Notes under the pieces: generated by a model
Seen by the model: only the letters and a program-made list of their open reading frames with translations
Told to the model about the DNA's origin: nothing
Database searches by the model: none
Shown: one piece after another, positions 42,212-50,621 of the stretch
How positions within the stretch are numbered: position 1 is the stretch's first letter
Layout of the letters: each line of letters begins with the position of its first letter
From: Crocinitomicaceae bacterium
GTDB taxonomy: Bacteria; Bacteroidota; Bacteroidia; Flavobacteriales_D; Crocinitomicaceae
Direction: 5' to 3'
Assembly (NCBI GenBank): GCA_023262855.1
Contig: JALQYQ010000063.1
Coordinates: 1 to 64,000, forward strand
DNA length: 64,000 bases
Program-made: the position numbers and the translations under genes

Positions 42212-43291
42212 CTACTCTGGTTTTAAAATAACGGTGTTTTCATCCAATCCTGATACAATCTCAATAAAGCTCCAATTTGAAAGTCCAGTTTTTACCTTAA
42301 CAAAGCCATTTTCCGTTTCAACTTTATTTCCTGCTTGTAAATATTCGCGAGGAATCACCAAAGCTTTCTTCTTTTCATTGATGACAATGTTTCCTTCACC
42401 TGTTAGTCCCATGTACAATTTCGAAGGTTTATTCACGAAGCTCGCCTCGATCTCGAATGTTTGCGTTTGTGCATCCATTTTGGGAGCAATCTTGGTGATT
42501 TTTGCTTCAAACACTTTGCTTTTATACGCTTCAAGTGTCACAAGTACTTTTTGTCCGATCGAAACTTTTGAGATGTCCACCTCATCGATCAACATTTTCA
42601 ACTTGTAATCTTGGGCATTTCCAACGATTGCAATTGGTTCTTGCATGGAAACGAATTCGCCTTTTTCTTTGAAGGTTTGAAACAATTTTCCGTCGATGTT
42701 CGAACGAATGTAATAGTCTTTCGTTTTAAGCGAAGAAGCATTCAAGTTGTTTTTCGATTGATTGATTTGATTTCTCAATTCTTTTTCTTTTCGAACAATG
42801 CGTTTGCTAACTGATAAATAGTTGTTTTTCGAAAGTTCGTAGGCCATTGAAGCATTATCCAATTCAAACTTCGAACAGGCATTTTTATCGTACAGCATTT
42901 TGAAGCGCTGATAGTTCACTGAATCGTTCATCATTTTCATTTTGGACGATTTTTGATCCAGTTTCATTTCTTCGATTAAGTTCGCTGCACCGTCGTAAGA
43001 ATCTTTGAGCAATTCGTAGTTCAATTCTGCATTTTGCTCATTCAATTCAATTGGTTTGTTGGAAATCATAAACAATAAATCTCCTTTTTTGACAAAATCT
43101 CCTTCCTTGAAATAAACCTCATCAATGTAGCCTGTAATCGATGAATTTACCTTATAGGCATCAACTGGTTCAATCACCACACTTGAATAAACTGCTTCAA
43201 CTAATTCTTCATGCGTCGGTTTTGTCGATTCACGTTTTTTGCCACAAGCTACCATCAACGCGACCAATACGATAAGTCCAATGTATTTCAT
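42212..43291 (-). CDS. HlyD/MacA-like periplasmic adaptor lipoprotein
   Basis: A 359-residue membrane-fusion protein of the tripartite exporter. The lipoprotein signal is MKYIGLIVLVALMVACGKK (lipobox MVAC). A biotinyl-lipoyl-like half motif follows (SITGYIDEVYFKEGDFVKKGDLLFMI), then a long charged alpha-hairpin (about residues 80-195), the second lipoyl half (NIDGKLFQTFKEKGEFV) and a beta-barrel domain. It is the first gene of the operon and is divergent from the pirin gene across a 239-bp gap. An outer-membrane TolC-like partner is not in this window. Confidence 0.9.
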   Translation of the reverse strand: MKYIGLIVLVALMVACGKKRESTKPTHEELVEAVYSSVVIEPVDAYKVNSSITGYIDEVYFKEGDFVKKGDLLFMISNKPIELNEQNAELNYELLKDSYDGAANLIEEMKLDQKSSKMKMMNDSVNYQRFKMLYDKNACSKFELDNASMAYELSKNNYLSVSKRIVRKEKELRNQINQSKNNLNASSLKTKDYYIRSNIDGKLFQTFKEKGEFVSMQEPIAIVGNAQDYKLKMLIDEVDISKVSIGQKVLVTLEAYKSKVFEAKITKIAPKMDAQTQTFEIEASFVNKPSKLYMGLTGEGNIVINEKKKALVIPREYLQAGNKVETENGFVKVKTGLSNWSFIEIVSGLDENTVILKPE

Positions 43292-43447
43292 AAACTAAAT
43301 AATTAAATCAAAATTAGTTGATTCGAAACTATAAAAATATGATTGTTATCATGTAAAATTGTTACCGTTTATCACGTAAAACCAACCAATAAACGTAAAT
43401 TTTCTGACTATTTTATTTACCATGGTATTTATTTCAATGAAAACTAT

Positions 43448-43455
43448 TATCTTTG
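43448..43455 (+). promoter_or_regulatory. Bacteroidota -7 box (TATCTTTG) for the pirin operon
   Basis: An exact TAnnTTTG, 75 nt upstream of the pirin ATG. It implies a leader of about 70 nt that contains an inverted repeat. Confidence 0.45.
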
Positions 43456-43468
43456 TCAATCAATTCTG

Positions 43469-43513
43469 CCGAGAGCCAGACAATTTATAGTGATAAACAG
43501 CATTTTCTCTCGG
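43469..43513 (+). promoter_or_regulatory. Inverted repeat in the pirin leader
   Basis: CCGAGAG at 43469-43475 and CTCTCGG at 43507-43513 form a perfect 7-bp inverted repeat with a 31-nt AT-rich loop, between the -7 box and the ATG. It could be an RNA hairpin or a regulator site. No known riboswitch is recognised. Confidence 0.35.
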
Positions 43514-43530
43514 TAACAAAATAGACAATT

Positions 43531-44241
43531 ATGAAAACAATTTTTCATTCAGCAGAAAGCCGCGGTCATGCCAATCACGGATGGCTCAATGCAAAGCACT
43601 CATTTAGTTTCGCTAGTTGGTACAATCCAGATCGAGTTCATTTTGGAGCACTTCGCGTATTAAACGACGATATTGTCACTGGTCACGCAGGATTTGGAAA
43701 GCATCCGCACGACAACATGGAAATCATCACCATTCCATTAAAAGGTTCAATTAAGCACGAGGACAGCATGGGCAATTCATCCATCATTGAAACGGGTGAA
43801 ATCCAAGTTATGAGTGCTGGAACTGGAATTTTACACAGTGAATTTAATCCTTCGAAAGAAGAGTTGAACTTATTTCAAATTTGGATCTTCCCAAACAAGC
43901 AAAACGTCACGCCACGATACGATCAATTCAGAATGGATACAGCAAAAATGCACAATCACTTCTTGCAATTGGTGAGTCCAACACAAGCCGATGAAGGAAC
44001 GTGGATCCATCAAGACGCTTGGATTTCGATGGCGAAATTGGAAGCTGGAAAGCAAATTGACTACTCCTTGAAAGCTGAAGGAAATGGCGTTTATTTAATG
44101 CTAGTAGAAGGCGAAGCGACAATTTCTAATCAACAATTGAAACAAAGGGACGCTTTAGGTGTTTGGGATACAACTACCGCTTCTATTGAAGTGACAAAAG
44201 AAAGTACAATCGTTGCTATTGAAGTTCCAATGGCATTTTAA
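43531..44241 (+). CDS. Pirin-family protein
   Basis: A 236-residue bicupin of the pirin family (YhhW-like quercetinase/pirin). The N-terminal cupin carries the metal ligands: GFGKHPHDNMEIITIPL gives two His, and GTGILHSEFNPS gives His and Glu. WLNAKHSFSFASWYNP is the family opening. The C-terminal cupin half is shorter. Such proteins are cytoplasmic metal-binding proteins linked to redox stress; the reaction is unknown. It lies 17 bp upstream of a nitroreductase-family gene, the pair probably forming an oxidative or electrophile stress operon. Confidence 0.9.
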   Translation: MKTIFHSAESRGHANHGWLNAKHSFSFASWYNPDRVHFGALRVLNDDIVTGHAGFGKHPHDNMEIITIPLKGSIKHEDSMGNSSIIETGEIQVMSAGTGILHSEFNPSKEELNLFQIWIFPNKQNVTPRYDQFRMDTAKMHNHFLQLVSPTQADEGTWIHQDAWISMAKLEAGKQIDYSLKAEGNGVYLMLVEGEATISNQQLKQRDALGVWDTTTASIEVTKESTIVAIEVPMAF

Positions 44242-44258
44242 CTAAATAAATAACATAC

Positions 44259-44891
44259 ATGAAAACAATCATTGACAATTTAAACTGGCGTTACGCAACA
44301 AAAAAATTCGACAGTTCGAAAAAAGTATCACAAGAAAACTTAGAAACACTTTTAGAAGTATTACGATTGACTCCTTCTTCTTATGGTTTACAACCTTACA
44401 AATTCTTAATTATTGAGAATCCAGAAGTTCGCGAGAAATTAAAAGAAAAATCGTGGGGACAAACACAAATTACAGACGCTTCTCACCTAATTGTTTTGTG
44501 TTCATACATTGATGTTAACGAAACACACATTGATGCGCACATTACAAATACTGCTAGTACGCGTGGAATGGAAGTTGAGAACTTGAAAGGCTACAGTGAT
44601 TTTATGAAAAACACAATTAGTCAATTAGATACTGAAAGAAAACAAATTTGGAACAGCAAACAAGCGTACATTGCTTTAGGACAATTGTTACATGCCTGTG
44701 CGACTATGAAAATTGACGCAACTCCAATGGAAGGTTATGATCCTGCTGGCTACGACGAAGTGCTTGGTTTGAAAGAGAAAAACTTACACGCTTCTGTTGT
44801 TTGTCCAATTGGTTACAGATCAGAAGAAGATGCGACACAACACTTCGCAAAAGTTCGTAAATCGAAGGAAGATTTGATCGAATTCATTTAA
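44259..44891 (+). CDS. NAD(P)H-dependent nitroreductase-family oxidoreductase
   Basis: A 210-residue FMN-binding flavoprotein, NfsB-like. FMN-contact motifs: NWRYATKKFDSSKKV (N-terminal Arg and Lys), TPSSYGLQPYKFLII, and C-terminal ATPMEGYDPAGYDEVLGL with VVCPIGYR. It is cytoplasmic and probably a homodimer; the range of electron acceptors cannot be read from sequence. It is second in the pirin operon, and the terminator 8 bp after its stop serves both strands. Confidence 0.92.
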   Translation: MKTIIDNLNWRYATKKFDSSKKVSQENLETLLEVLRLTPSSYGLQPYKFLIIENPEVREKLKEKSWGQTQITDASHLIVLCSYIDVNETHIDAHITNTASTRGMEVENLKGYSDFMKNTISQLDTERKQIWNSKQAYIALGQLLHACATMKIDATPMEGYDPAGYDEVLGLKEKNLHASVVCPIGYRSEEDATQHFAKVRKSKEDLIEFI

Positions 44892-44898
44892 TAAAAAG

Positions 44899-44921
44899 AA
44901 AGGGCGGAATCACCGCCCTTT
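44899..44921. terminator. Bidirectional intrinsic terminator
   Basis: A perfect 9-bp stem (AAAGGGCGG / CCGCCCTTT) with loop AATCA, T-rich on the right and A-rich on the left. It serves the nitroreductase (+) and the SGNH-hydrolase-like gene (-), which ends 5 bp away. Confidence 0.92.
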
Positions 44922-44925
44922 TTTA

Positions 44926-46173
44926 TTACCTCACTATTTTCTGACTGTACAACTGATTATCACAACTGAATTGAAGGAAATACGTTCCATTCGGATATTT
45001 TGACAAATCGATTTCAACCCTATGTTCATTCACGAATGTTACATCCAGTTTCAAACTTCTTCCATCAATGCCTACTAATTGAATGTCAGATGTGAATGCT
45101 TGGTTTTTCGCCTGCAATTCATATCGCCCTTCTCCCAATTGTTTCACCAATAATTGCTCTTGTGACAATTCGCTCAAGCCAGAAGCTTCAATTTGAACAA
45201 TAATTACCAATGTATCGCTTCCGCATTCGTTCGAAGCAATCAATTGAACGGAATACGTTCCAGGATTTGAATAATTATGTGTTCCATTCACAAACGAGGA
45301 TGTTGACAAATCACCAAAATCCCACGAATAATCTGTTGCCCGCCAACTGTCATTTACCACTTGTAGCGATGTGCCGTTTTGAATCACGTGAAAATCAGCA
45401 ATGGCAATTTCCTCTTTCGGACGTAAATGCCAAGTAGTAAGACTATCCAATACCGCTAAATCAGCAGCTGTTTGTAATTTCAACGCAGTCGTTGCATCTA
45501 ATCCAGCGGTGTAAGTTGCACCCGTAGATGGTTTTCGAAAACTAGAAGCATAAAAGGTACACGCCGCTAAATACGTTCCTTCAACACTTGGATGAGATCC
45601 ATCTGCTTGGTATAAATTGATGGTCGGAAAATTATCTCGCACGTATTTCCAAGCAACTCCTACGGGAGCGACACAACCTTGCGCAGAATCACTGATTCGC
45701 ACATACGCGTCACGCAAACGACCATTCATTTTATCGAAAGTATTGATTGAATCCCATTGCGGATCACCAACTTGTCTTCCCCAGGTCATAAAATACATGG
45801 CTTGCGAACAATAATTGTTGGCATAAACGCTATCTGCCAAAGCAACAGCTGGTGGCAAAGTAGATGAATTCACTTGTGAAGTTGGAAATGAAGGCTCTTG
45901 ACTTTGACCTTGCAAAACAACGAAATCCCATGGTCGAGCATGAATTTTTGTATGCGTTGCTGGATCATTCAACTGATTTTGAAAGGTAAATCCACCCGAC
46001 GCTTTTGAATCGACAGTTGCAATGTCTCCCAATGAATTTGTCAAATTACTGAAGACTGTCGGAAGGTCATTCACGTACACATAACTATTACCAATGAACA
46101 GTACAGAAATACTGTCTTGCGCATAAGAGAATGATGCACTAATTAAACATAGGAGAAGCGTTAATTTTTTCAT
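44926..46173 (-). CDS. SGNH/GDSL-like hydrolase (DUF4886-like) with PKD and T9SS type A domains
   Basis: A 415-residue T9SS cargo. The signal peptide is MKKLTLLLCLISASFSYAQ. The hydrolase domain has VLFIGNSYVYVNDLP (in place of GDS(L), Ser in GNS), WDFVVLQGQSQEP (block III-like) and DGSHPSVEGTYLAA with the DxxH catalytic pair. A PKD domain follows (YSWDFGDLSTS, then GTHNYSNPGTYSVQLIASN). The last 80 residues have a T9SS type A pattern (IQLVGIDGRSL, YPNGTYFLQF, YSQKIVR). Likely a cell-surface esterase or polysaccharide deacetylase; substrate unknown. Confidence 0.85.
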   Translation of the reverse strand: MKKLTLLLCLISASFSYAQDSISVLFIGNSYVYVNDLPTVFSNLTNSLGDIATVDSKASGGFTFQNQLNDPATHTKIHARPWDFVVLQGQSQEPSFPTSQVNSSTLPPAVALADSVYANNYCSQAMYFMTWGRQVGDPQWDSINTFDKMNGRLRDAYVRISDSAQGCVAPVGVAWKYVRDNFPTINLYQADGSHPSVEGTYLAACTFYASSFRKPSTGATYTAGLDATTALKLQTAADLAVLDSLTTWHLRPKEEIAIADFHVIQNGTSLQVVNDSWRATDYSWDFGDLSTSSFVNGTHNYSNPGTYSVQLIASNECGSDTLVIIVQIEASGLSELSQEQLLVKQLGEGRYELQAKNQAFTSDIQLVGIDGRSLKLDVTFVNEHRVEIDLSKYPNGTYFLQFSCDNQLYSQKIVR

Positions 46174-46298
46174 TTTTTTCTAATTGTTTACGACAATTGA
46201 CTAATTTGCAGGTATAAAGTTGCCTTTCAAGAATCACTGATTACATGCTTTCTTGGAATTCTAACTGGTACAAATAAAACGTTTATTAGGCGATTAAA

Positions 46299-48563
46299 AT
46301 GAAAAACATCTTCCAAATCTGCATTATTTTATTCTCATTCAACAACTTAAATGCACAATTTAATTTTGAATATTCGAATGAAATTGGTGTAAAAGTTGGA
46401 AATGACACATTACAAATGCCGTGGGCAGGAGGTTTAAATTATGTGCAAGTTTCCGATTTTGATTTTGATTTTGATGGTGATTTAGATCTTTTTGTCTTTG
46501 ATCGCAGCAGTGATAATATACGTGTTTTCACAAAGGAATTTATTAACTCTGAAAATCGATACGTATTAAAACACAACACAGACAACCTATTTCCATCCGA
46601 CATTCGCTACAGAGCAACAATGGTCGATTACAACAACGATGGTAAAAAAGATTTGTTCTGTTATGGTGTTGGTGGAATTAAGGTCTATAAAAATACGGGA
46701 GGCCTTGCAACAGGTTTACAATGGGAAGTCGCAAAAGATTTATTGTATTCAGATAATTGGGGAATGAACCTAAATTTATATGTGAGTTCAGCTGATATTC
46801 CTGCGATAGTTGATGTTGATTTCGATGGCGATATTGATGTATTAACCTATCACATTGGAGGTGAACATATGCAGTATCATCAGAACCAAAGTATGGAATT
46901 ATATGGTGCTCCGGATTCTTTAGAGTTTGTTTTGAAGAATGAATGTTGGGGCGGATTTCGAGAAGATTTAAATACAAGTTCACTTTACCTCAATGACACC
47001 AATTCGCCTTGTGGAAGTGGAAATGTTCCAGGGGCAGAATTACCTACCAGCTCAAATGCCGTTGAGAAAAAACCTACGACAGCAGAACCAAAACACTCTG
47101 GATCTACCGTTCTAGCATTGGATTATGATCATTCAGGAGTTATGGATTTGGTACTTGGTGATGTTTCGTTTAACAACTTGAATTTGCTGCTGAACGGAGG
47201 AACAGCTCCAAACACGAATTCCATGATGGTCAGCGTTGACAGTTCTTTTCCAAGTAATTCACAACCAGTTAATATGACCATGTTTCCTGCAGCATTTTAC
47301 GTCGATACTGACTTTGATGGAAAAAAGGATTTAATTGTCAGTGCTAACGCGAAAAATGTCTCTGAAAACGAAACGAGTATTTGGTATTATAAAAACATGG
47401 GAACTGCAACGAATCCAACCTTTGTTTACCAGACTAATGCCTTTCTTCAAAACGAAATGGTTGAGCATGGAACGGGGTCTGTTCCTGTTTTTGTGGATAT
47501 CAATCAAGATGGTTTGGAGGACCTTTTAGTGAGTAATTTCTACCGATTCAAAGCGCCCTTAAGCAAAGAAGGAAGTATTGCCTATTACAAAAATACGGGA
47601 ACAGCCTCTAATCCTTTTTTCACCCTGGTTGATGACGATTTTATGAATTTAAGCACGGCTGGACTTGGACTTCGCATGATTCCAACTTTCGGAGACTTAG
47701 ATGCAGATGGCGACCCAGACATGTTAATCGGTATTGAAAATGGAACACTGGTGTATTACGAAAACATCAGTATTACGGGCGGAATCACCTTTGCTCCAGT
47801 TGTTACGAATTACCAAGACAACCTTGGAAACATTATTTCTGCCGGACAATATGGAAGTCCGCAATTATTCGACCTAAACAAAGACGGTAAATTGGATTTG
47901 CTCTTAGGAAAGAAAACAGGTGAAATTGCCTATTATGAAAACATTGGAACGACAAATGTTCCTAGTTTCTCGCTGGTAAATGACACGCTTGGTAACATTG
48001 ACATTGCAACAACTTCACCCGATGGATTTCCTGTTCCACATTTCTTTGATTTTAATGATACTACGTATTTGTTCCTTGGAGGCGTTGATGGTAAACTTCA
48101 TTATTATGATTCTATTGACAACCACTTGAATTCAGGAACATCCTTTCACCTTGTTTCGGACAATTTTCTCAACTTGAATGTTGGAGCTTACAGCTCATTC
48201 TGGGTAAATAACATCGACAACGATACGTATTTGGATTTATTCGTTGGACAAGATTTAGGAGGAATTTCGCATTTGGAAACCGATCCGAATAGTCAAGCGA
48301 ATATGAATTATTTACCCAAAGAATTGCAATTGGATTTATTCCCGAATCCAACAACTGGAATGCTTCAAATCAATGTAGTTAGTTCGGAAGAAATCCACTA
48401 TAAGGTAATTGATCTTACAGGTAAAGAAATGACGAACTTCAACAGCTTCTTTGAAACAACAACAATCGATTTATCAGAGCTTTCAGATGGAATTTACTTG
48501 GTGGTTTTTGAATCGAATACTGGCTTAAAGTCAACCAAAAGAATTGTGAAATACTCCTTATAA
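46299..48563 (+). CDS. VCBS/FG-GAP-repeat protein with T9SS type A sorting domain
   Basis: A 754-residue secreted protein. The signal peptide is MKNIFQICIILFSFNNLNAQ. At least seven acidic propeller-type units carry D-x-D-x-D-G-D/K loops (DFDFDFDGDLDLF, VDYNNDGKKDLF, VDFDGDIDVL, VDTDFDGKKDLI, VDINQDGLEDLL, DLDADGDPDMLI, DLNKDGKLDLL), most followed by YYEN or YKNTG. The T9SS type A domain ends the protein: LDLFPNPTTGMLQINV, VIDLTGKEM, LSDGIYLVVF and TKRIVKYSL. It overlaps the ispE stop by 6 bp tail to tail. Confidence 0.9.
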   Translation: MKNIFQICIILFSFNNLNAQFNFEYSNEIGVKVGNDTLQMPWAGGLNYVQVSDFDFDFDGDLDLFVFDRSSDNIRVFTKEFINSENRYVLKHNTDNLFPSDIRYRATMVDYNNDGKKDLFCYGVGGIKVYKNTGGLATGLQWEVAKDLLYSDNWGMNLNLYVSSADIPAIVDVDFDGDIDVLTYHIGGEHMQYHQNQSMELYGAPDSLEFVLKNECWGGFREDLNTSSLYLNDTNSPCGSGNVPGAELPTSSNAVEKKPTTAEPKHSGSTVLALDYDHSGVMDLVLGDVSFNNLNLLLNGGTAPNTNSMMVSVDSSFPSNSQPVNMTMFPAAFYVDTDFDGKKDLIVSANAKNVSENETSIWYYKNMGTATNPTFVYQTNAFLQNEMVEHGTGSVPVFVDINQDGLEDLLVSNFYRFKAPLSKEGSIAYYKNTGTASNPFFTLVDDDFMNLSTAGLGLRMIPTFGDLDADGDPDMLIGIENGTLVYYENISITGGITFAPVVTNYQDNLGNIISAGQYGSPQLFDLNKDGKLDLLLGKKTGEIAYYENIGTTNVPSFSLVNDTLGNIDIATTSPDGFPVPHFFDFNDTTYLFLGGVDGKLHYYDSIDNHLNSGTSFHLVSDNFLNLNVGAYSSFWVNNIDNDTYLDLFVGQDLGGISHLETDPNSQANMNYLPKELQLDLFPNPTTGMLQINVVSSEEIHYKVIDLTGKEMTNFNSFFETTTIDLSELSDGIYLVVFESNTGLKSTKRIVKYSL

Positions 48564-49367
48564 AGCCACAATTTTTTCTACAAATCCGTTCTTATCTTGA
48601 TACGTTAACGCAGGTTCATGATTAAAAATTCCGAACATCGTTGAACCACTTCCTGACATGGCGGCATAGATCGCCCCTTCCTTGTAAAGAGCTGCTTTCA
48701 ATTCTTCCAAAGATGGATGTTTTTTAAAGCAATTTGTTTCAAAATCATTTTTCAGTAGACTTTTCCAGTCACTAATTGGCCCTTCAACAATTTCTTTGAT
48801 TGATTTTGTCAGTGTTCCAAATTGAATTCCAGCATACGCTTCCTTTGTTCCGATGTGAATTCCCGGGTTGACAATTTTCAAGAAATAGCCATGTAATGTT
48901 ACAGCACAAGGAGATAAGATTTCACCTCTTCCCTTTGCAATTTGCGCTTCATTTTTGATAAAAAACGGGCAATCGCTTCCTAATTCTCCAGCCAATAATT
49001 CAAGCTCCTCTTCCGCTATTTCTAATTCAAAGATTTCATTTAGTCCTTTCAGCACATAAGCAGCATCTGCCGAACCACCGCCCATTCCTGCTCCCATTGG
49101 AATTTCTTTTCGAAGATGAATGTAAACCGGAGGAATTGAATAGCGTGCATTGATCAGATTATAAGCTTTAACACACAAATTATCAGCGTCATTTCCCGGA
49201 ATGACCAAACCCGTTTGACGGAAGGAGAAAGTCTCTGCTGGAAGTATTTCTAGGACGTCCAAAAACGGAATTGGGTACATACACGTTTCAATTTCGTGAT
49301 AGCCATCTTCTCGCTTGAAAGGAACATTCAAACCCAGATTAATCTTTGCCGGTGGAAATAATATCAT
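48558..49367 (-). CDS. ispE: 4-diphosphocytidyl-2-C-methyl-D-erythritol kinase
   Basis: GHMP kinase of the MEP isoprenoid pathway that phosphorylates CDP-methylerythritol. Motifs: PAKINLGLNV at residues 6-15, RxDGYHEIET near 20-29, the glycine-rich ATP loop PMGAGMGGGSADAA near 90-103, and the C-terminal AAMSGSGSTMFGIF. 269 residues, normal. Its -7 box ends only 4 nt before the ATG, so the transcript may be leaderless. It is divergent from accA. Confidence 0.96.
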   Translation of the reverse strand: MILFPPAKINLGLNVPFKREDGYHEIETCMYPIPFLDVLEILPAETFSFRQTGLVIPGNDADNLCVKAYNLINARYSIPPVYIHLRKEIPMGAGMGGGSADAAYVLKGLNEIFELEIAEEELELLAGELGSDCPFFIKNEAQIAKGRGEILSPCAVTLHGYFLKIVNPGIHIGTKEAYAGIQFGTLTKSIKEIVEGPISDWKSLLKNDFETNCFKKHPSLEELKAALYKEGAIYAAMSGSGSTMFGIFNHEPALTYQDKNGFVEKIVAL

Positions 49368-49371
49368 ACAA

Positions 49372-49379
49372 CAAAAGTA
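49372..49379 (-). promoter_or_regulatory. Bacteroidota -7 box (TACTTTTG) for ispE, possibly leaderless
   Basis: An exact TAnnTTTG on the minus strand with only TTGT between it and the ATG. A start site 5 nt beyond the G would be the A of ATG. Confidence 0.45.
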
Positions 49380-49391
49380 GAAGAACTAAAC

Positions 49392-49399
49392 TATTTTTG
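49392..49399 (+). promoter_or_regulatory. Bacteroidota -7 box (TATTTTTG) for accA
   Basis: An exact TAnnTTTG, 28 nt before the accA ATG. It stands back to back with the ispE box, 12 bp apart. Confidence 0.5.
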
Positions 49400-49427
49400 T
49401 AACTTTCGCCCCTCAAAATAATGAATT

Positions 49428-50381
49428 ATGGCAGTTTACTTAGATTTCGAAGAGCCGATTAAAGCGTTGGAAGAACAAATCGAGCAAACCAAAGAAATTG
49501 GTGCGAGTACAGAAGTTGATATGTCTGACAAAATCAATGAGCTTGAAAAAGTATTGGTTGAGAAGACAAAAGAAATATTTTCTGGTTTAACACCATGGCA
49601 GCGTGTACAATTGTCACGTCACCCAGATCGTCCTTACTCGTTAGCATACATCAATGCGATTACGAATAATCAATTTCAGGAATTACATGGAGATCGTTCA
49701 GTAAAAGATGACAAAGCCATGATTGGTGGTTTTGGGTTATTGGATGGCCAAACAGTCATGTTCATTGGTCAACAGAAAGGGATCAATACGAAAATGCGTC
49801 AATACCGAAACTTCGGAATGCCGAATCCTGAAGGATATCGTAAAGCTTTGCGCTTAATGAAGTTGGCGGAGAAATTCAACAAACCAATTGTAACGTTTAT
49901 TGATACACCTGGAGCTTTTCCTGGATTGGAGGCGGAAGAGCGTGGACAAGGAGAAGCAATTGCGCGTAACATTTACGAAATGATGCGTTTGAAAGTTCCA
50001 GTTATTTGTATCATCATTGGTGAAGGTGCATCTGGTGGAGCATTGGGTATTGGTGTTGGAGATAAAGTGGTAATGCTTGAGAATACTTGGTATTCGGTTA
50101 TTTCGCCAGAATCTTGTTCGTCGATTCTTTGGAGATCATGGGATTTCAAAGAAAAAGCAGCTGATGCGTTGAAATTGACTTCGACAGACATGAAGAAAAA
50201 TGGATTGGTTGATGATGTAATCATGGAGCCGTTGAATGGAGCTCACCGCAACCAAGAAGAAATGTTCAGTATTGTTAAAAACGTGATTAAAGGATATTTA
50301 GCTGAATTAGAGCCTCAAGCGCCTGAAAAACGAATCGAAGACCGCATCGAAAAATTCAACAAAATGGGTGTTTGGCAATAA
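49428..50381 (+). CDS. accA: Acetyl-CoA carboxylase carboxyltransferase, alpha subunit
   Basis: Carboxyltransferase subunit making malonyl-CoA for fatty acid synthesis, working with Acc[21 protein letters not shown] and [21 protein letters not shown] form the N-terminal helix region. The crotonase-like core has [17 protein letters not shown], the oxyanion region [25 protein letters not shown], and [15 protein letters not shown]. 317 residues, normal. accD is not adjacent. Monocistronic, with a long terminator. Confidence 0.97.
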   Translation: MAVYLDFEEPIKALEEQIEQTKEIGASTEVDMSDKINELEKVLVEKTKEIFSGLTPWQRVQLSRHPDRPYSLAYINAITNNQFQELHGDRSVKDDKAMIGGFGLLDGQTVMFIGQQKGINTKMRQYRNFGMPNPEGYRKALRLMKLAEKFNKPIVTFIDTPGAFPGLEAEERGQGEAIARNIYEMMRLKVPVICIIIGEGASGGALGIGVGDKVVMLENTWYSVISPESCSSILWRSWDFKEKAADALKLTSTDMKKNGLVDDVIMEPLNGAHRNQEEMFSIVKNVIKGYLAELEPQAPEKRIEDRIEKFNKMGVWQ

Positions 50382-50399
50382 CACGCTATTTGATACTTA

Positions 50400-50447
50400 A
50401 AAATCCGTGATTCAACTTGGTGCATTCCGTTTTGAATCACGGATTTT
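50400..50447 (+). terminator. Intrinsic terminator after accA
   Basis: A perfect 16-bp stem (AAAATCCGTGATTCAA with its complement) and a 16-nt loop, then CTTTTTCT, 19 bp past the stop. Confidence 0.88.
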
Positions 50448-50578
50448 CTTTTTCTCTAGATCAACAAACCTTAATCAATAACTAACAAGGATTTAGCTTA
50501 ATTCAAGATACATTTTGTGCATCAAAAAAAATTGCAACAAATAATCGGCAAATTGCTTCGTAGAATACTGATTTTAGC

Positions 50579-50586
50579 TAACTTTG
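50579..50586 (+). promoter_or_regulatory. Bacteroidota -7 box (TAACTTTG) that decides the glycosyltransferase start
   Basis: An exact TAnnTTTG, 35 nt before ATG 50622 and downstream of the alternative GTG at 50517. It supports the shorter protein. Confidence 0.55.
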
Positions 50587-50621
50587 TCGCCTTTGGTATT
50601 TACTATTATTTTATCAACCTT

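Noticed and set aside
50517-50621. Longer glycosyltransferase start at GTG 50517
   Set aside because: The extension lies upstream of an exact -7 box and would bury the signal-like N-terminus.
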